This document shows positions 17,927 to 25,279 of a stretch of DNA of 64,000 bases, in pieces. Under the pieces are notes generated by a model. The model was not told the DNA's origin. It worked only from the letters and a program-made list of their open reading frames with translations, and did not search any database. The translations under genes were made by a program, and so were the position numbers. This DNA is from Paenibacillus lutrae (GTDB taxonomy: Bacteria > Bacillota > Bacilli > Paenibacillales > NBRC-103111), in the NCBI RefSeq assembly GCF_009757775.1, contig NZ_RHLK01000001.1:347608-411607 (forward strand), written 5' to 3'. Position 1 is the first letter of the stretch; every line of letters starts with the position of its first letter.

Positions 17927-20149
17927 TTAAACCAAATTAGGTTGGATCTTCAATACGCGCATCGCGTTCAACACGGCTAGCAGGGTGACGCCCACATCAG
18001 AGAACACCGCTTCCCACATTGTCGCTATTCCGAACGCGCCCAAAAGCAGAAAAATTGCTTTGACCAGCAGTGCAAAAAAGATGTTCTGCCATACAATGCG
18101 CCGGGTTCTCTTCGCAATATAGATCGCGGAAGCGAGCTTGGAAGGCTCGTCAGTCATGATGACGATATCAGCGGCTTCAATGGCCGCGTCGGACCCGAGG
18201 CCCCCCATTGCCACGCCTACGTCCGCTCTGGCCAAAACCGGCGTGTCGTTGATGCCGTCACCGACGAACACGATCTTTTCTCTGCTCGATTTTTGACGGT
18301 CGATCTTCTCCAGCTCTTCGACCTTCTGCTGCGGCAGCAGTTCGGACCGAACCTCGTCGACATCCAATTTTTTGCCGACCGCCTCACCCACTGCCTTGAT
18401 GTCTCCCGTCAGCATAACAATTTTCTTTACGCCGAGATTTTTTAGCAAACGGATCGCCTTGGCCGAGTCCTCTTTGATCTCGTCGGCAATAACCAAATAA
18501 CCGGCATATTGTTTGTCGATCGCAATATGCACCACAGTACCGAGTTCGGATGGTGCGGCGAAATCGACATTTTCCCTTTGCATAAGCTTCGCGTTTCCAG
18601 CCAGCACTTGTTTGCCCTCGAACATAACCTGGATGCCGTGTCCCGATATTTCGTTATAATCCGAAAGCAATTCTTCATTCAATTGCTGTCCGTACGCTTC
18701 CCTGATGGACTCTGCAATCGGATGGGTGGAGTGCATTTCGGCAAAAGCGGCTTGGCGTAACAACTCTTGTTCGTTCCCTCTCTTTTGCGGATAAATACCG
18801 GTTACTTTAAATGCACCTTTAGTCAGCGTTCCCGTTTTATCAAATACGACGTATTTGACGTCATTCAGCGCCTCCAGATAATTGCTGCCCTTAACTAGGA
18901 TGCCGTTCTTCGAGGAAGCCCCGATGCCGCCGAAGAATCCGAGCGGGATGGAAACCACCAATGCGCAAGGGCAGGAAATCACTAGGAATACCAAGGCACG
19001 GTACACCCAATCCGTGAAAGTAGCTCCACTCAAGAGCAGAGGAGGCAAAACGGCCAGCAAAGCGGCGACAATGACGACAAAAGGCGTATAGTAACGGGCA
19101 AACTTCGTAATAAAGTTTTCTGTCGGCGCCTTTTTACTGCTCGCGTTTTCCACCAGGTCCAAAATTTTGGCGACAGTTGACTCCCCGAATACCTTCGAAA
19201 CTTCAACCGTCAGAACCCCGTTTTTATTGATGAATCCGCTCAGCACATCCTCCCCTGCAGTCACTTCGCGTGGCACGGACTCGCCGGTCAACGCCGAGGT
19301 ATCCATTGCCGAATTCCCCTCGATGACTTTACCGTCTAGAGGTACCTTTTCACCGGGTCGAACGACAATCAAATCACCGATCTGCACTTCCTCCGGACTC
19401 ACTCGTTTGATCTCATCGGCTGTTTTCAAATTGGCAAAATCGGGTCTGATATCCATCAGCTTACTGATCGATTTGCGCGACCGGTTGACTGCAATGCTTT
19501 GGAACAGTTCGCCAACTTGATAAAAGAGCATAACAGCTACGCCTTCGGGATACTCTCCGATTGCAAAAGCGCCGACAGTCGCGATCGACATGAGGAAGTA
19601 TTCATCGAACACTTGACCTCTTATGATGTTCTTCAGTGCTTTGAAAACAATATCTCCGCCCACGATGAGATAGGATGCAATAAACAAGATCAGTTCAAGT
19701 TCCCGGCTCATGGTTAATGCGAGCGCCGCCGCGCCAATGACAAGACCTGCAATCAGCCGGGCGACGATGATCTTAATGCTTTGCGCCCCATGGTCATGAG
19801 TATGTCCATGGCCGTCATCCGCCGATTCGGCACCGTGATCATGGCTGTGGTTATGATCGTGGGCGTGTTTCTGTTCGGAGGGTCCCCTTTTTCGGCTTCC
19901 CCTCTCACCGTATTCCACTACTTTTATACCAGGCTCAAGTGTACGAATCTTTTTCTTCGTCTGCTCAAGAATGTCATCCGATCTTTCCGACGCCATCTCT
20001 ACGGTTAACGTTTGGTTTGCGAAATTCACCGAACAAGTCCGAACCCCATCAATTTTCTGGACCCCGTTCTCGATTTTCAGAGCACAGTTCGCGCAATCCA
20101 GACCCTGCAGCACCAATTTTCGTTTAATAGCAGAACCACCTGTTTCCAT
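17927..20149 (-). CDS. cadA: Heavy-metal-translocating P1B-type ATPase (Zn/Cd efflux)
   Basis: 740 residues from ATG 20149; a GTG four codons upstream overlaps the ribosome site GAAGGGG and is less likely. Order: an HMA domain with GLDCANC (Cys19, Cys22), a His/Asp-rich stretch around residues 95-130 (repeated HDHNHSHDH-type runs), membrane helices, the metal-transport CPC (near 388), phosphorylation site DKTGTLT (near 434), THPIAES in the nucleotide-binding domain and GDGIND (near 629). CPC with CxxC and a His-rich linker fits export of Zn(II), Cd(II) and Pb(II), energised by ATP, at the cytoplasmic membrane. The promoter is overlapped by an SmtB-type palindrome, and the probable sensor gene lies just downstream in convergent orientation. 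Confidence 0.93.
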   Translation of the reverse strand: METGGSAIKRKLVLQGLDCANCALKIENGVQKIDGVRTCSVNFANQTLTVEMASERSDDILEQTKKKIRTLEPGIKVVEYGERGSRKRGPSEQKHAHDHNHSHDHGAESADDGHGHTHDHGAQSIKIIVARLIAGLVIGAAALALTMSRELELILFIASYLIVGGDIVFKALKNIIRGQVFDEYFLMSIATVGAFAIGEYPEGVAVMLFYQVGELFQSIAVNRSRKSISKLMDIRPDFANLKTADEIKRVSPEEVQIGDLIVVRPGEKVPLDGKVIEGNSAMDTSALTGESVPREVTAGEDVLSGFINKNGVLTVEVSKVFGESTVAKILDLVENASSKKAPTENFITKFARYYTPFVVIVAALLAVLPPLLLSGATFTDWVYRALVFLVISCPCALVVSIPLGFFGGIGASSKNGILVKGSNYLEALNDVKYVVFDKTGTLTKGAFKVTGIYPQKRGNEQELLRQAAFAEMHSTHPIAESIREAYGQQLNEELLSDYNEISGHGIQVMFEGKQVLAGNAKLMQRENVDFAAPSELGTVVHIAIDKQYAGYLVIADEIKEDSAKAIRLLKNLGVKKIVMLTGDIKAVGEAVGKKLDVDEVRSELLPQQKVEELEKIDRQKSSREKIVFVGDGINDTPVLARADVGVAMGGLGSDAAIEAADIVIMTDEPSKLASAIYIAKRTRRIVWQNIFFALLVKAIFLLLGAFGIATMWEAVFSDVGVTLLAVLNAMRVLKIQPNLV

Positions 20150-20174
20150 TTCTTGTCTCACCCCTTCACAAAAC

Positions 20175-20228
20175 TATACATGAGCACTTGTTCATGTATA
20201 ATATATTCTTGATGTCTTGCACTGTCAA
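20175..20228 (-). promoter_or_regulatory. cadA promoter with ArsR/SmtB-type operator
   Basis: Minus strand: TTGACA (20223-20228), a 17-bp spacer, then TATATT at 20200-20205. Directly downstream is a 26-bp near-perfect palindrome (20175-20200) built on TATACATGA and TCATGTATA around a GCACTTGT core. This 12-2-12 layout, with TGAnCA-like half-sites, is typical of Zn/Cd sensors of this family. Its position over the transcription start fits repression. Confidence 0.8.
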
Positions 20229-20516
20229 CAAAATAGAGGCAGGTTCATCTAAAAACGGAAAAAATACGTTCATTTTCAGCTTGTTCTTTGAAAATTCGTG
20301 TGATGAGATTATAATTTCTTCACTATTGACCATGAATGCTTCGTAAAGACTAATGACGCCTGGTGGAATACTTTGGCTGGATGAGTTCAGAGAAAACTGG
20401 TACATTATTTGGAACAATAGCACGAGTGTTCGTGTTCGGAATGGGTTATTGGGATAACGTGTAAGTCAGGATATGCTTTAAGGCTCATACTATTTACATG
20501 TGGAAAGGGCGTTGGA
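20229..20516. other. Intergenic region before methyltransferase
   Basis: About 290 bp between the divergent cadA and methyltransferase genes. The only structure seen is a short palindrome CACGA-GTGT-TCGTG near 20,421-20,434. No gene or RNA is supported. Confidence 0.4.
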
Positions 20517-21329
20517 ATGGATAAGAATTCGGTGCATAAACCTAACGTTATAGGCGCTGGCGAGGCCGGCCATGCTATCCCGGTCGACTTGGACAAGAAT
20601 TCGGTTTATGAAACAAACAGCTTCTATTGGGACACACAGGGAAATGACTTCTTAGGAGCAATCGTGCTGCCTTTGTACGGACAATACGTCTCCGAAGAAA
20701 AATGCCGGCTCTTTGGCGATGTCTCGGGGAAAAAGATGCTGGAGATCGGCTGTGGTAACGGTCAATCCTTGCAATATCAGGGGGAACGCCACGCATCTGA
20801 ACTGTGGGCTGTGGATATATCGGAAATGCAAATCGAAAAGGCATCCCGGCATTTGAAAACATGCGGCCTCTCGGCAAAATTTATCTGTTCTCCCATGGAA
20901 GAAGAATGCGGCATTCCCGCAGATTATTTTGACTTTGTATATTCCATTTATGCCATAGGCTGGACCACTGATCTTGAGGGGACTTTTGGTCGGATCGCTT
21001 CTTATCTTAAAAAAGATGGTGTCTTTATTTTCAGCTGGTCTCACCCGATACACAAATGTGTTGCTGCAGAAAATGACAGCCTCGTTTTCAAAAAAAATTA
21101 TTTCGATGAATGTTGTTATTCGTTCTCGCTGGATAAAGGTGAGCTGACCTTATCGGATCGTAAACTATCCACGTATGTGAATGCGTTGGCAAAAGCGGGA
21201 TTCGTCATAGAGGAAATGATTGAAGAATCGGATGAGGAGATTATACAATCGTGGGGCGATAACAGCGATTTTGCGAGCAAAGCAAGGATGCTCCCCGTAA
21301 CTTTTGTAATCAAAGCAAGAAAACTATAA
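20517..21329 (+). CDS. Class I SAM-dependent methyltransferase
   Basis: 270 residues with a complete Rossmann-type SAM domain: motif I MLEIGCGNGQSLQY near residue 75, motif II ELWAVDISEMQIEKA, motif III YFDFVYSIYAIGW and the late strand DGVFIFSWSHP. The order and spacing fit the Methyltransf_11 group. An unusual N-terminus of about 30 residues contains DKNSV twice (residues 2-6 and 26-30), suggesting a small internal duplication. GGAAAGG precedes ATG 20517. It is monocistronic, ending in a bidirectional terminator shared with the nitroreductase gene. The methyl acceptor cannot be inferred; the neighbours (metal ATPase, nitroreductase) give no pathway. Confidence 0.85.
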   Translation: MDKNSVHKPNVIGAGEAGHAIPVDLDKNSVYETNSFYWDTQGNDFLGAIVLPLYGQYVSEEKCRLFGDVSGKKMLEIGCGNGQSLQYQGERHASELWAVDISEMQIEKASRHLKTCGLSAKFICSPMEEECGIPADYFDFVYSIYAIGWTTDLEGTFGRIASYLKKDGVFIFSWSHPIHKCVAAENDSLVFKKNYFDECCYSFSLDKGELTLSDRKLSTYVNALAKAGFVIEEMIEESDEEIIQSWGDNSDFASKARMLPVTFVIKARKL

Positions 21330-21430
21330 TACTTGCCGTATCATAATAAGGAAAGAACAAGTGAGTTAAAGCATGAAGATGGTACAATCAAGAAAACCGG
21401 TGAAACGATGACTATTATCTCCTAACATAA

Positions 21431-21470
21431 AAAGCACTTTGCTTATCTACCAAGCAAAGTGCCTTTAATT
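21431..21470. terminator. Bidirectional terminator
   Basis: Stem GCACTTTGCTT / AAGCAAAGTGC with a 7-nt loop, flanked by AAAA and CTTTAATTTTT. It serves the methyltransferase (plus) and nitroreductase (minus) genes that converge here. Confidence 0.85.
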
Positions 21471-21552
21471 TTTGATTCTCTTCGATTTTCTTATTTGTTA
21501 TACGGTAGAATAACGCCGTTACTTCTTGTTTCCCTCTTCGTTCTGAATATTG

Positions 21553-22215
21553 TTATGCCTCGGGCATTTCGTTGAAGAATGTGGTATCCTCAATCGGCAA
21601 TCTTACCGTCGGATGTCCCGGCTGCGTCGCCTTACCGATGGCGATAAGCATAACAGGAGCGTAGCGTTCTGAAATATGGAATGCTTCTTTGAACTTGGCC
21701 TCGTCATAGCCGGCCATCGGGACCGTATCGTAGCCTTTGGCGCGGGCTACAAGCATGAGCTGCATGGATACCAATCCACCGTCAGTAGAAACGATTCGGC
21801 GAATAGTCTCCGGAGGCATGCTCTTAAACATCCCCTCATAGCGTTCTACGAACGATTTAGCCGTCTCGGCAGACATGTAACCCGCATCAACCGCCATACC
21901 GTAAATTTTGTCGGTCACTTTATAGCTCTCCATATCTCCTAACACCGCAATGACGGCCGAAGCCTCGATCACTTGCTGCTGATTAAACATGATCGGAAGC
22001 AGCTTTTGCTTCAGCTCCGGCGAATCGATCACGAGGAACCTCCATGGCTGCAAATTGGCAGCTGAAGGGGCCAGCGTCGCTTGCTGCAAGATTTCGCTCA
22101 TGTCTTCCCTCGAAATCTTGAATTCGGGATCGTAACTGCGGACGGACCGGCGATCCTTAATTACATTGAAAAATTGCTGCTGATCCAAAGTTAGAGATGG
22201 TTGTGTAATGAACAT
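21553..22215 (-). CDS. Nitroreductase-family flavoprotein
   Basis: 220 residues from ATG 22215, preceded by GAGGAGGAGA. The N-terminus FFNVIKDRRSVRSYDPEF and the APSAANLQPWRFLVI segment are the FMN-binding hallmarks of the family, and the GGLVSMQLMLVARAKGYDTVPM stretch is the second flavin/dimer region. Such proteins are homodimers that reduce nitro compounds, quinones or other electrophiles with NAD(P)H in the cytosol. The length and motifs are complete. It is monocistronic, with a strong terminator at its 3' end. The physiological substrate is not predictable from sequence. Confidence 0.92.
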   Translation of the reverse strand: MFITQPSLTLDQQQFFNVIKDRRSVRSYDPEFKISREDMSEILQQATLAPSAANLQPWRFLVIDSPELKQKLLPIMFNQQQVIEASAVIAVLGDMESYKVTDKIYGMAVDAGYMSAETAKSFVERYEGMFKSMPPETIRRIVSTDGGLVSMQLMLVARAKGYDTVPMAGYDEAKFKEAFHISERYAPVMLIAIGKATQPGHPTVRLPIEDTTFFNEMPEA

Positions 22216-22364
22216 AGTTCTCTCCTCCTCAATATCTACTGTGCTCAAATCAGGCACAGAATATCTTAAATAATCGTGCGGCCTAACATTAACTGAAACA
22301 TATTTTATTACAGTATATAACGTTCCGGTTCACATTGCAAGATGGAAATTATACTTGCATCAAA

Positions 22365-22715
22365 TTACGATTTCTCCCAAAGCTCGATCAGTCGACCATC
22401 CGGATCTTCAATCCAAATAAACTGTCTAAATTCACTAACCTCTTTTTTCTTTGCCAGAGGCACACCGATTTGTTCAAGATGGTTAATAGTCTCATTCAGG
22501 TTATGTACCTGGAAATTTAGCATGACTTGTTGTTCTGTGGGAAAATAACTGTCATTCTCGGTAAAGAATGAAAAGATAGTTTCATTTCCTAATTGGGGTT
22601 TTATCACAGTCCCATTCCAATTTTCTATTTCAATCATCAACACTTCACAGTACCATTTTTTTGTAACTTCAATATCCGTGGTCCTCCAGAATATCCCTCC
22701 GAAACCTTTTATCAT
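22365..22715 (-). CDS. VOC (glyoxalase/bleomycin-resistance-like) protein
   Basis: 116 residues from ATG 22715, chosen because GAGAGGAG is well placed; longer in-frame starts have no ribosome site. Two beta-alpha-beta modules are visible: FGGIFWRTTDIEVTKKWYCEVL, then VMLNFQVHNLNETINHLEQIGV, ending with the metal-site strand WIEDPDGRLIELWE (Glu). The domain is complete, unlike the VOC gene at 13.3 kb. Members include metal-dependent isomerases, dioxygenases and drug-binding proteins; nothing here fixes the function. It is preceded by the terminator of the sulfated-glycan operon and is probably transcribed alone. Confidence 0.85.
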   Translation of the reverse strand: MIKGFGGIFWRTTDIEVTKKWYCEVLMIEIENWNGTVIKPQLGNETIFSFFTENDSYFPTEQQVMLNFQVHNLNETINHLEQIGVPLAKKKEVSEFRQFIWIEDPDGRLIELWEKS

Positions 22716-22875
22716 CGTGTCTGGCTCCTCTCTATCAGTAAACATTTGGCTGCTGATTAGGTAAAGATATTCGAGATTTTGTTTTAAAATCCTTTTATAT
22801 CCATATCGCCCGACCCGCAATAAACGGATGTGACAGGATTCAGCTCAACTCGTTTGGCGCTTCAGCAGCGAACAG

Positions 22876-22904
22876 CAAAAAGAGGGAGCAATCGCTCCCC
22901 CTCT
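22876..22904 (-). terminator. Terminator of the sulfated-glycan operon
   Basis: Minus strand: a GC-rich stem (GGGAGC / GCTCCC core) with a 4-nt loop, then CTCTTTTTG. It lies 45 bp after the last gene of the seven-gene cluster. Confidence 0.85.
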
Positions 22905-22949
22905 CCTCGTTGTTCGCTTCCTCTCGTTGCCGCCGACTAATCGATCAGA

Positions 22950-23426
22950 CTATCGGTACTTCATAATAAGCACCCTATGCACAATGAAATCCACTCCGGG
23001 CTTCATAGCAGGATCGATTCGAATCTGCTCGACATCGCCATCGACCATCATTTCGATTGTTTTGCCGGAGAATACTTTGCTTTTCGCTTCCGAAAATGAT
23101 TCCCCGGTTCCCCTCCAGAACACTTGAACCTCACCTGCGCCATTTATCGTCAGTTCGATACGCGCATAAGTTTGCTTGGCTCCAGAGGTTACCATGGAAG
23201 GACCGATCAAGATCGGGTCATTGGTGGAGGAGGTCCACTTGCTTCCCTTTTTGCTGATGTTGTAAGCCGTCCAATTCTCAAAATCTGTGTAGAGGATTTC
23301 CGCAGTTTTCTCTGCCTGGGCCTCTCTCCATTCCAGCTCTCCCTTTTCCCGGTCGAAGATCAATACGCTGTACAAGACAAGGGCGGTAAACAAGACGATG
23401 ACTCCTGTATAGCCTTTATAAAGCAT
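22950..23426 (-). CDS. Small membrane-anchored extracytoplasmic protein, unknown
   Basis: 158 residues from ATG 23426, which overlaps the end of the preceding gene by 11 bp and has a GGCGG-type ribosome site; the upstream Met in the same frame has none. One hydrophobic segment (about residues 7-26, TGVIVLFTALVLYSVLIF) is followed by a charged helix and then a beta-rich region with alternating hydrophobic residues (ARIELTINGAGEVQVFWRGTG, IEMMVDGDVEQIRIDP). This resembles a carbohydrate-binding-like jelly-roll exposed outside the membrane. No family was recognised. As the last gene of the glycan operon it may bind the polymer or assist the GT-C enzyme before it; that is inference from position. 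Confidence 0.75.
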   Translation of the reverse strand: MLYKGYTGVIVLFTALVLYSVLIFDREKGELEWREAQAEKTAEILYTDFENWTAYNISKKGSKWTSSTNDPILIGPSMVTSGAKQTYARIELTINGAGEVQVFWRGTGESFSEAKSKVFSGKTIEMMVDGDVEQIRIDPAMKPGVDFIVHRVLIMKYR

Positions 23427-24663
23427 GTCGATCCGCCTTCTTTGCTCTCTTGTTAACCGCATCATAAAGCAGACTCATTCCGAAACAGAAAAAGATAATC
23501 ATGTAGGGCATGATCGGGTAAGCATACCGGGGAATCGGCAGCATGATTTGATGCATAATCGTATAAACGACGATAACCAGAGCCAGCCAACCGGTTGAAT
23601 GCTTTCGCAAAACACTCGCCGTTAACCCCAGCCAGCCTCCCGCAACGAACAAAAGGTGCAGCGGTTCTCGCCATTTTTCGAACAGATGAGCAATCTCTCC
23701 GTTTTCGACCCAGGGGATGCTCCAGAAGTAGTTCAGCTTGCCGATCAGAAACCATTCGATAAATGGTGCCTGCTGAAGCTGCGACTGTAACAATTCCTCC
23801 GCCTTCTTACCCCACAGCGCATTCCGCTCAAGCTCGGTGGGATTCAATTGATAAATCGATTGGAAAGTGTTTTCCCATCCAATTAAGTACGGGTGAACAC
23901 CCCACAGTAAAGGATTGTTCCCGGATGTAGAAAACAGCACAGGCTCGCCGTATAACAGGAAATTACGAATCCACCACGGGAGAACGACGATAAACGAACT
24001 GAAGCCGACATAAATCAGCGCCCGAAGGACAAGCTTGCGGGACGGAAGCGTAAGCGCAAAATAAAGCGCTAGGGGCAGCACGAGAACCGCCGGCGTCGGC
24101 CGCACCATAACGCTGAGACCCAGAAGTATCCCGGCCGCAATCAATGTCGAACGACGGCCGCTTTGTAATCCCTCCAGCAACAACAATAAAAATAAGGCCA
24201 GCAGCAGCGTAAACGTAACCTCGGTCAGAAGCAGTCCGTTGGCATAAATAAAGCTTGGATAAACCGCCATGCACGCAGCGCTAATCAAACTGAACGTCTC
24301 GCTCAAATATTTTCGGGCAATCCGGTAGACCACCCAAATCGTGAGCACGCTGAACGCGACTTGCGTGAGTTGAAACCCCAGCGGATCGGTACCGAATATC
24401 CCATACACGGCGGCAAGAAGCAGCGGAAATCCCGGCGTGACATAGGCATTGGGCTCCGATTGATTATAGCCAAGCATGCCGGTCTCTAGAAACTGTTCCG
24501 CCATCTTGCTGTAGAACATGGCATCACCGACCGGAGGGGGGAACGAGTTGCTGAAAATATAGATGAGCCGAAGCGCCAATGCGCTCAAAAGTATAAGATA
24601 AATCCATCTGAAGCGCATTCGTCCAGCCTCGTTCTCCATAAAGTTCTCGCGACACGGACTCAT
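23416..24663 (-). CDS. GT39/GT83-like polytopic membrane glycosyltransferase
   Basis: 415 residues with about 10-12 hydrophobic segments, in the style of GT-C enzymes (PMT/ArnT family). After the first membrane helix comes the acidic loop PPVGDAMFYSKMAEQ, where the catalytic Asp of the family is expected, then YVTPGFPLLLAAVYGIFG, also characteristic. Such proteins take a polyprenyl-phosphate sugar and transfer it on the outer face of the membrane. Start 24663 is tentative: Met9 or Met16 would also do, and Met16 has GAGG upstream. It is separated by 5 bp from cysC and overlaps the next gene by 11 bp. In this operon it probably adds a sugar to the exported glycan. Confidence 0.85.
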   Translation of the reverse strand: MSPCRENFMENEAGRMRFRWIYLILLSALALRLIYIFSNSFPPPVGDAMFYSKMAEQFLETGMLGYNQSEPNAYVTPGFPLLLAAVYGIFGTDPLGFQLTQVAFSVLTIWVVYRIARKYLSETFSLISAACMAVYPSFIYANGLLLTEVTFTLLLALFLLLLLEGLQSGRRSTLIAAGILLGLSVMVRPTPAVLVLPLALYFALTLPSRKLVLRALIYVGFSSFIVVLPWWIRNFLLYGEPVLFSTSGNNPLLWGVHPYLIGWENTFQSIYQLNPTELERNALWGKKAEELLQSQLQQAPFIEWFLIGKLNYFWSIPWVENGEIAHLFEKWREPLHLLFVAGGWLGLTASVLRKHSTGWLALVIVVYTIMHQIMLPIPRYAYPIMPYMIIFFCFGMSLLYDAVNKRAKKADRHAL

Positions 24664-24668
24664 GGTTC

Positions 24669-25232
24669 TTAAGACCGGCAGTCCTGGAGAATGCTATCCA
24701 CGAGAAGCCGGACGCACTGCTCTGCAGGCTCGTTTTCTGTATCAACCGTCAGTTCCGCTTCCATGGGAGGCTCATACAGCGAGTCGATTCCGGTAAACTG
24801 CTTGATGAGGCCGGATCTCGCTTTGCGATACAGTCCTTTGGGATCGCGCTGTTCGCACGTCTCAAGCGAGCACTTTACATAGACCTCGCTGTATTCTCCC
24901 GGCCCGAATCGCTGCCGAATCGTGCTCCTGGTTTCCGCCAAAGGAGAGATCATGGGCACCAGAACGATAAATCCGACGCTTAAAAAGAGCGCAGCGATTT
25001 CCGCCGCACGCCGCAGGTTCTCGTTGCGGTCCTCATCCGTGAACCCAAGGTCGCGGTTAATGCCCGATCGAAGCTGGTCTCCATCGAGCACCACGCACCG
25101 GATGCCTCTCCGGAACAACTCCCTCTCGGTTTCGGCAGCCAACGTGGATTTGCCCGAACCCGACAATCCCGTAAACCACAGCACTTTGCCTTTATGGCCG
25201 TTCATTCGATTCCATTCACTTTGTTCTATCAT
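24669..25232 (-). CDS. cysC: Adenylylsulfate (APS) kinase
   Basis: 187 residues; ATG 25232 follows AAGGAGG. The P-loop GLSGSGKST lies at about residues 21-29, followed by VVLDGDQLRSGINRDLGFTDEDRNENLRR, the APS-binding segment, and later VYVKCSLETCEQRDPKGLYRKA, all diagnostic for CysC. It phosphorylates APS to PAPS, the universal sulfonate donor, in the cytoplasm. No ATP sulfurylase or PAPS reductase gene adjoins it, so it is not part of an assimilation operon. Instead it lies between genes encoding two sulfotransferase domains and is probably there to raise PAPS for glycan sulfation. The family call is firm. Confidence 0.95.
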   Translation of the reverse strand: MIEQSEWNRMNGHKGKVLWFTGLSGSGKSTLAAETERELFRRGIRCVVLDGDQLRSGINRDLGFTDEDRNENLRRAAEIAALFLSVGFIVLVPMISPLAETRSTIRQRFGPGEYSEVYVKCSLETCEQRDPKGLYRKARSGLIKQFTGIDSLYEPPMEAELTVDTENEPAEQCVRLLVDSILQDCRS

Positions 25233-25279
25233 AATATTCCTCCTTCAGTTTCAAGCTTTATGCTCCCGCCCAGCGCCTA

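Noticed and set aside
20166-20423. Minus-strand open frame overlapping the cadA promoter
   Set aside because: It covers the promoter and operator, has no ribosome site and no similarity to a known protein.
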